A stretch of DNA of 64,000 nt, from positions 65,297,540 to 65,361,539 of the forward strand of contig OW121743.1 of assembly GCA_933228675.1 (NCBI GenBank), in the 5' to 3' direction. Below are positions 61,914-64,000 of the stretch, one piece after another. Under the pieces are notes generated by a model, which did no database searches, was not told the origin of the DNA, and saw only the letters and a program-made list of their open reading frames with translations. Position 1 is the stretch's first letter; each line of letters opens with the position of its first letter. The DNA is from Stomorhina lunata (lineage: Eukaryota > Arthropoda > Insecta > Diptera > Rhiniidae). Both the position numbers and the translations under genes were made by a program.

Positions 61914-62650
61914 TAGGGTTGCCAGTCAGGCTGGATTCGACTGGATTGTCCAGCTTTTTTAATGCTTGTCCAGTGTCAAGCTAAAATTAAATTTGTCCAG
62001 CTGAAAGGCCTAAAATTTAATATTTTTAAAGAAAAACTATTTTTATGAAAAAGAACGCAATAAAAACTTTTGGAAAAGTGTATTTTTGTTATTTTTTGCT
62101 TAAGTGATTTATGCGTTGATTAATTGATTGCCTGATCAAGTTCATTTTGTAATAAAATTACACTCTATCAAATTTCCCCATTGTTGGCAAGTATGATTCT
62201 ACGTTTGAATTTGAAACTTTTGTCGTTAATTATGTTGATAGCGGTAACAAGGTAAACAAATCCTTTTACAACCTCGTAGCTATAATTCTCAACGATCTAG
62301 ACCCATTTTATTACATTCCTTCTCGATACTTGAAAAGGCGGCAGTCGAATCGCGAAATGTGCATCCGTCCCATGATATTATTGTCATTGACAAACGCAAG
62401 TAGTATGTGTTTTCTGTTGAAAATTGTTTCAGATGTATTTGCTGTAGCATCTCAGACGATTTCATTTTCTATAGATATCGCTGCGGTTAATTACGGTATA
62501 CGCTATTCGGTTAATCAAAAATTGAAAGATTCATCGAAGCAAATTATTAAAGCGAGTTTTTTTATTATTAATGTCCAGCTAATTTTTGGGTTGTCAAGCT
62601 TTTTTTTCCCTTATGTCCAGCTTTTTTAGGATTTGTGTCTGGCAACCCTA
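61914..62650. mobile_element. Non-autonomous hAT element, 737 bp
   Basis: Inverted ends TAGGGTTGCCAG / CTGGCAACCCTA with exact 8-bp duplication TATAGAGT at 61906-61913 and 62651-62658. Subterminal TGTCCAGCTTTTTT and TGTCCAGCT copies at both ends are in direct, not inverted, order. The 99-codon frame at 62330-62629 has no transposase motif. Confidence 0.85.
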
Positions 62651-62687
62651 TATAGAGTCTATATTTAACTAAACGATTTTTATACCC

Positions 62688-63724
62688 ACCATCAAAAAGA
62701 AAAAAAGGGGTATATTGAAAGTGTCATTCCGTTTGTAATTTTCTTAATATTAGTACAAAATTAAAGTATATTCTGAATCCTTATGAAATTCTAAGACGAT
62801 TGAGCGATGTCCATCTGTATGTCTGTCTGTTGAAATCACGATAATGCCTAAACGAAAGGAGATAACTCACTGAAACTTAGTATTGAAATTGGGCAAAATC
62901 GGTTAACATTTGACCTTAGCTCCCGTATAACCTCGCCTAGGCTAATCGCCTATTTGCTAATAAATAACAAACTATAATAGCTATGATGATAAAATTTGGT
63001 ACATAGAAGTTTTACATAAGCCATAGGCAGCATATAAAATTTTATCGAAATCGGTTCAGATTTAGCCATAGCTCCCATACAAAACACTTATGAAAACAGC
63101 CTAAATTTCACCTTAAATACACTTAAATGCCAATAAATCTAAAACTATAACAGATATTATAACTAAATTTGGCACAAGGAAGTCTTATATCAATGTCCGC
63201 CAGTGTGCAGAATTGTCTCGCAATCGGTCACCATTTGACCATAGCTCCCATATAAAAAACTTACGGAAACACAAAAATTCAAAAAGAACAGGGGATTTAT
63301 GTCCGTCTGTTCGTCAGATAAAAGCGCGATAGCTCCTTAACTACAAAAGCTAGAGAGACAAAATTAAGCAAAAGTATTTTCGATATGTTATAAAGGTAGT
63401 GTACTAAAAATGGCTGAAATCGTTTTACATTTAGTTAGAGCTCCCATATAACCCTACCCCGGGAATCACATTTATGCTGATAAATTGAATACAATTGTAA
63501 TAGCTATAACGACTCAATTTAGAATAGGGAAGTTTTATGCAACTATTGGTCAGTATGTCAAATTTTATAGGAATCGGTCCATATTTGACAATAGCTAACA
63601 AAACAGTTAAAAGCTATCAAATTAGAAACTATGACACCTATGATCAAAAATACGCCCTATATAAATACCAGCCAGTGTGTAAAATTTTGTTACAATCGGT
63701 CAACATTTGGCTATATATCTTATA
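62688..63724 (+). mobile_element. DINE-1-like element, third family
   Basis: Starts TTATACCCACCATCAAAAAG, then GGGGTATATTGAAAGTGTCA and ATTCCGTTTGTAAT, with GAGCGATGTCCATCTGTATG and TCTGTCTGTTGAAATCACG, typical of DINE-1-like repeats in muscoid flies. Repeated internal phrases (CCATAGCTCCCATA, ATCGGTC) recur every 150-200 bp. No coding capacity. Confidence 0.6.
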
Positions 63725-63726
63725 TA

Positions 63727-64000
63727 CAGTGGTGGTCACATATTTAGCACACTAGTTATGCGTTTTTTTCAAAACCGTATATTTTTCTGTTGGAGTAATA
63801 ATTTTCTTTTTTTTTTTGCCACGATGTGTAGCTTATGGTGTGATCGACAAGTCCCGTTACTCTTTTTGTTATTCCCTTTCTTCAATTGCTTCATATATAA
63901 TTTATTTGTTGGTAATACGTAATTGGAACTGGACACAAATTTAGCACAAATATTAAACATTTTACATTTCTGTTATTTTTTGAATTTTTAATAAATTTTT
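63727..64000 (+). mobile_element. Left end of a Tc1-like element with IR/DR ends, cut by the window
   Basis: After TA (63725-63726) the sequence CAGTGGTGGTCACATATTTA then GCACA begins. A second copy, GGACACAAATTTAGCACA, lies about 200 bp in (63931-63948). Paired direct repeats about 200 bp apart at one end define IR/DR Tc1 elements. No transposase is reached before the window ends. Confidence 0.55.

Overview
The window is AT-rich eukaryotic DNA from a higher (calyptrate/muscoid) fly. The evidence is four intact-looking insect cytochrome P450 genes with GT-AG introns, DINE-1/INE-1-like Helitron repeats, several mariner/Tc1, hAT and piggyBac-type elements, and very large AT-rich minisatellites. 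It is not prokaryotic: nearly all short open frames are accidental readings of repeats.

The real genes are four head-to-tail plus-strand P450 paralogues that I assign to the CYP28 family (closest in memory to Drosophila Cyp28d1/d2). They are gene 1 (3540-10151), gene 2 (26078-37762), gene 3 (39301-48380) and gene 4 (52544-61172). Each has eight exons with the same junction phases. Genes 2-4 encode 504 residues with an N-terminal membrane anchor, WKERR, DGFETT, ExxR, a PERF-type motif and the FGDGPRxCxG haem loop. Gene 1 carries a one-base frameshift in exon 7. Genes 3 and 4 are a recent duplicate pair sharing promoter and downstream flank. The products would be ER-bound monooxygenases acting on xenobiotics or plant compounds by family analogy; there is no operon logic, only tandem duplication.

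Layout. 1-3500: dispersed 15-mer repeats and a hAT element (with 8-bp target duplication) that contains a piggyBac-type MITE. 3540-10151: gene 1, with intron 2 filled by a 4.6-kb array of 29-bp palindromic units. 10.2-26 kb: repeats only (non-LTR relic, tRNA-like relic, several DINE-1-like elements, a 132-bp tandem array, a 30-bp minisatellite split by a DINE insertion). 26-37.8 kb: gene 2, whose intron 2 holds a self-nested TIR element carrying two tRNA-like modules, plus two more minisatellites, one with an internal inversion. 37.9-38.85 kb: intergenic minisatellite. 39.3-48.4 kb: gene 3, whose intron 2 holds a DD41D Tc1/mariner and a DINE element hit twice, 4 bp apart, by a mariner (itself carrying the tRNA-module element) and a DD37E element. 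48.4-52.5 kb: tandem repeats, a Tc1 relic, a minisatellite. 52.5-61.2 kb: gene 4, with LINE, mariner and possible LTR relics in intron 2, and a hAT-like element built largely of minisatellite in intron 5. 61.2-64 kb: DINE relics, a short hAT element and the left end of an IR/DR Tc1 element cut by the window edge.

The strongest unusual signals are (i) a related group of 28-30-bp minisatellites, over 13 kb in total, all built on a pyrimidine-tract/TATAG/purine core and lying in or beside the P450 introns, (ii) the roughly 1.3-kb TIR element with two tRNA-like modules, and (iii) a hAT-like element that carries one of the minisatellites. All coordinates were read by eye; family names rest on recalled motifs, not on database searches.
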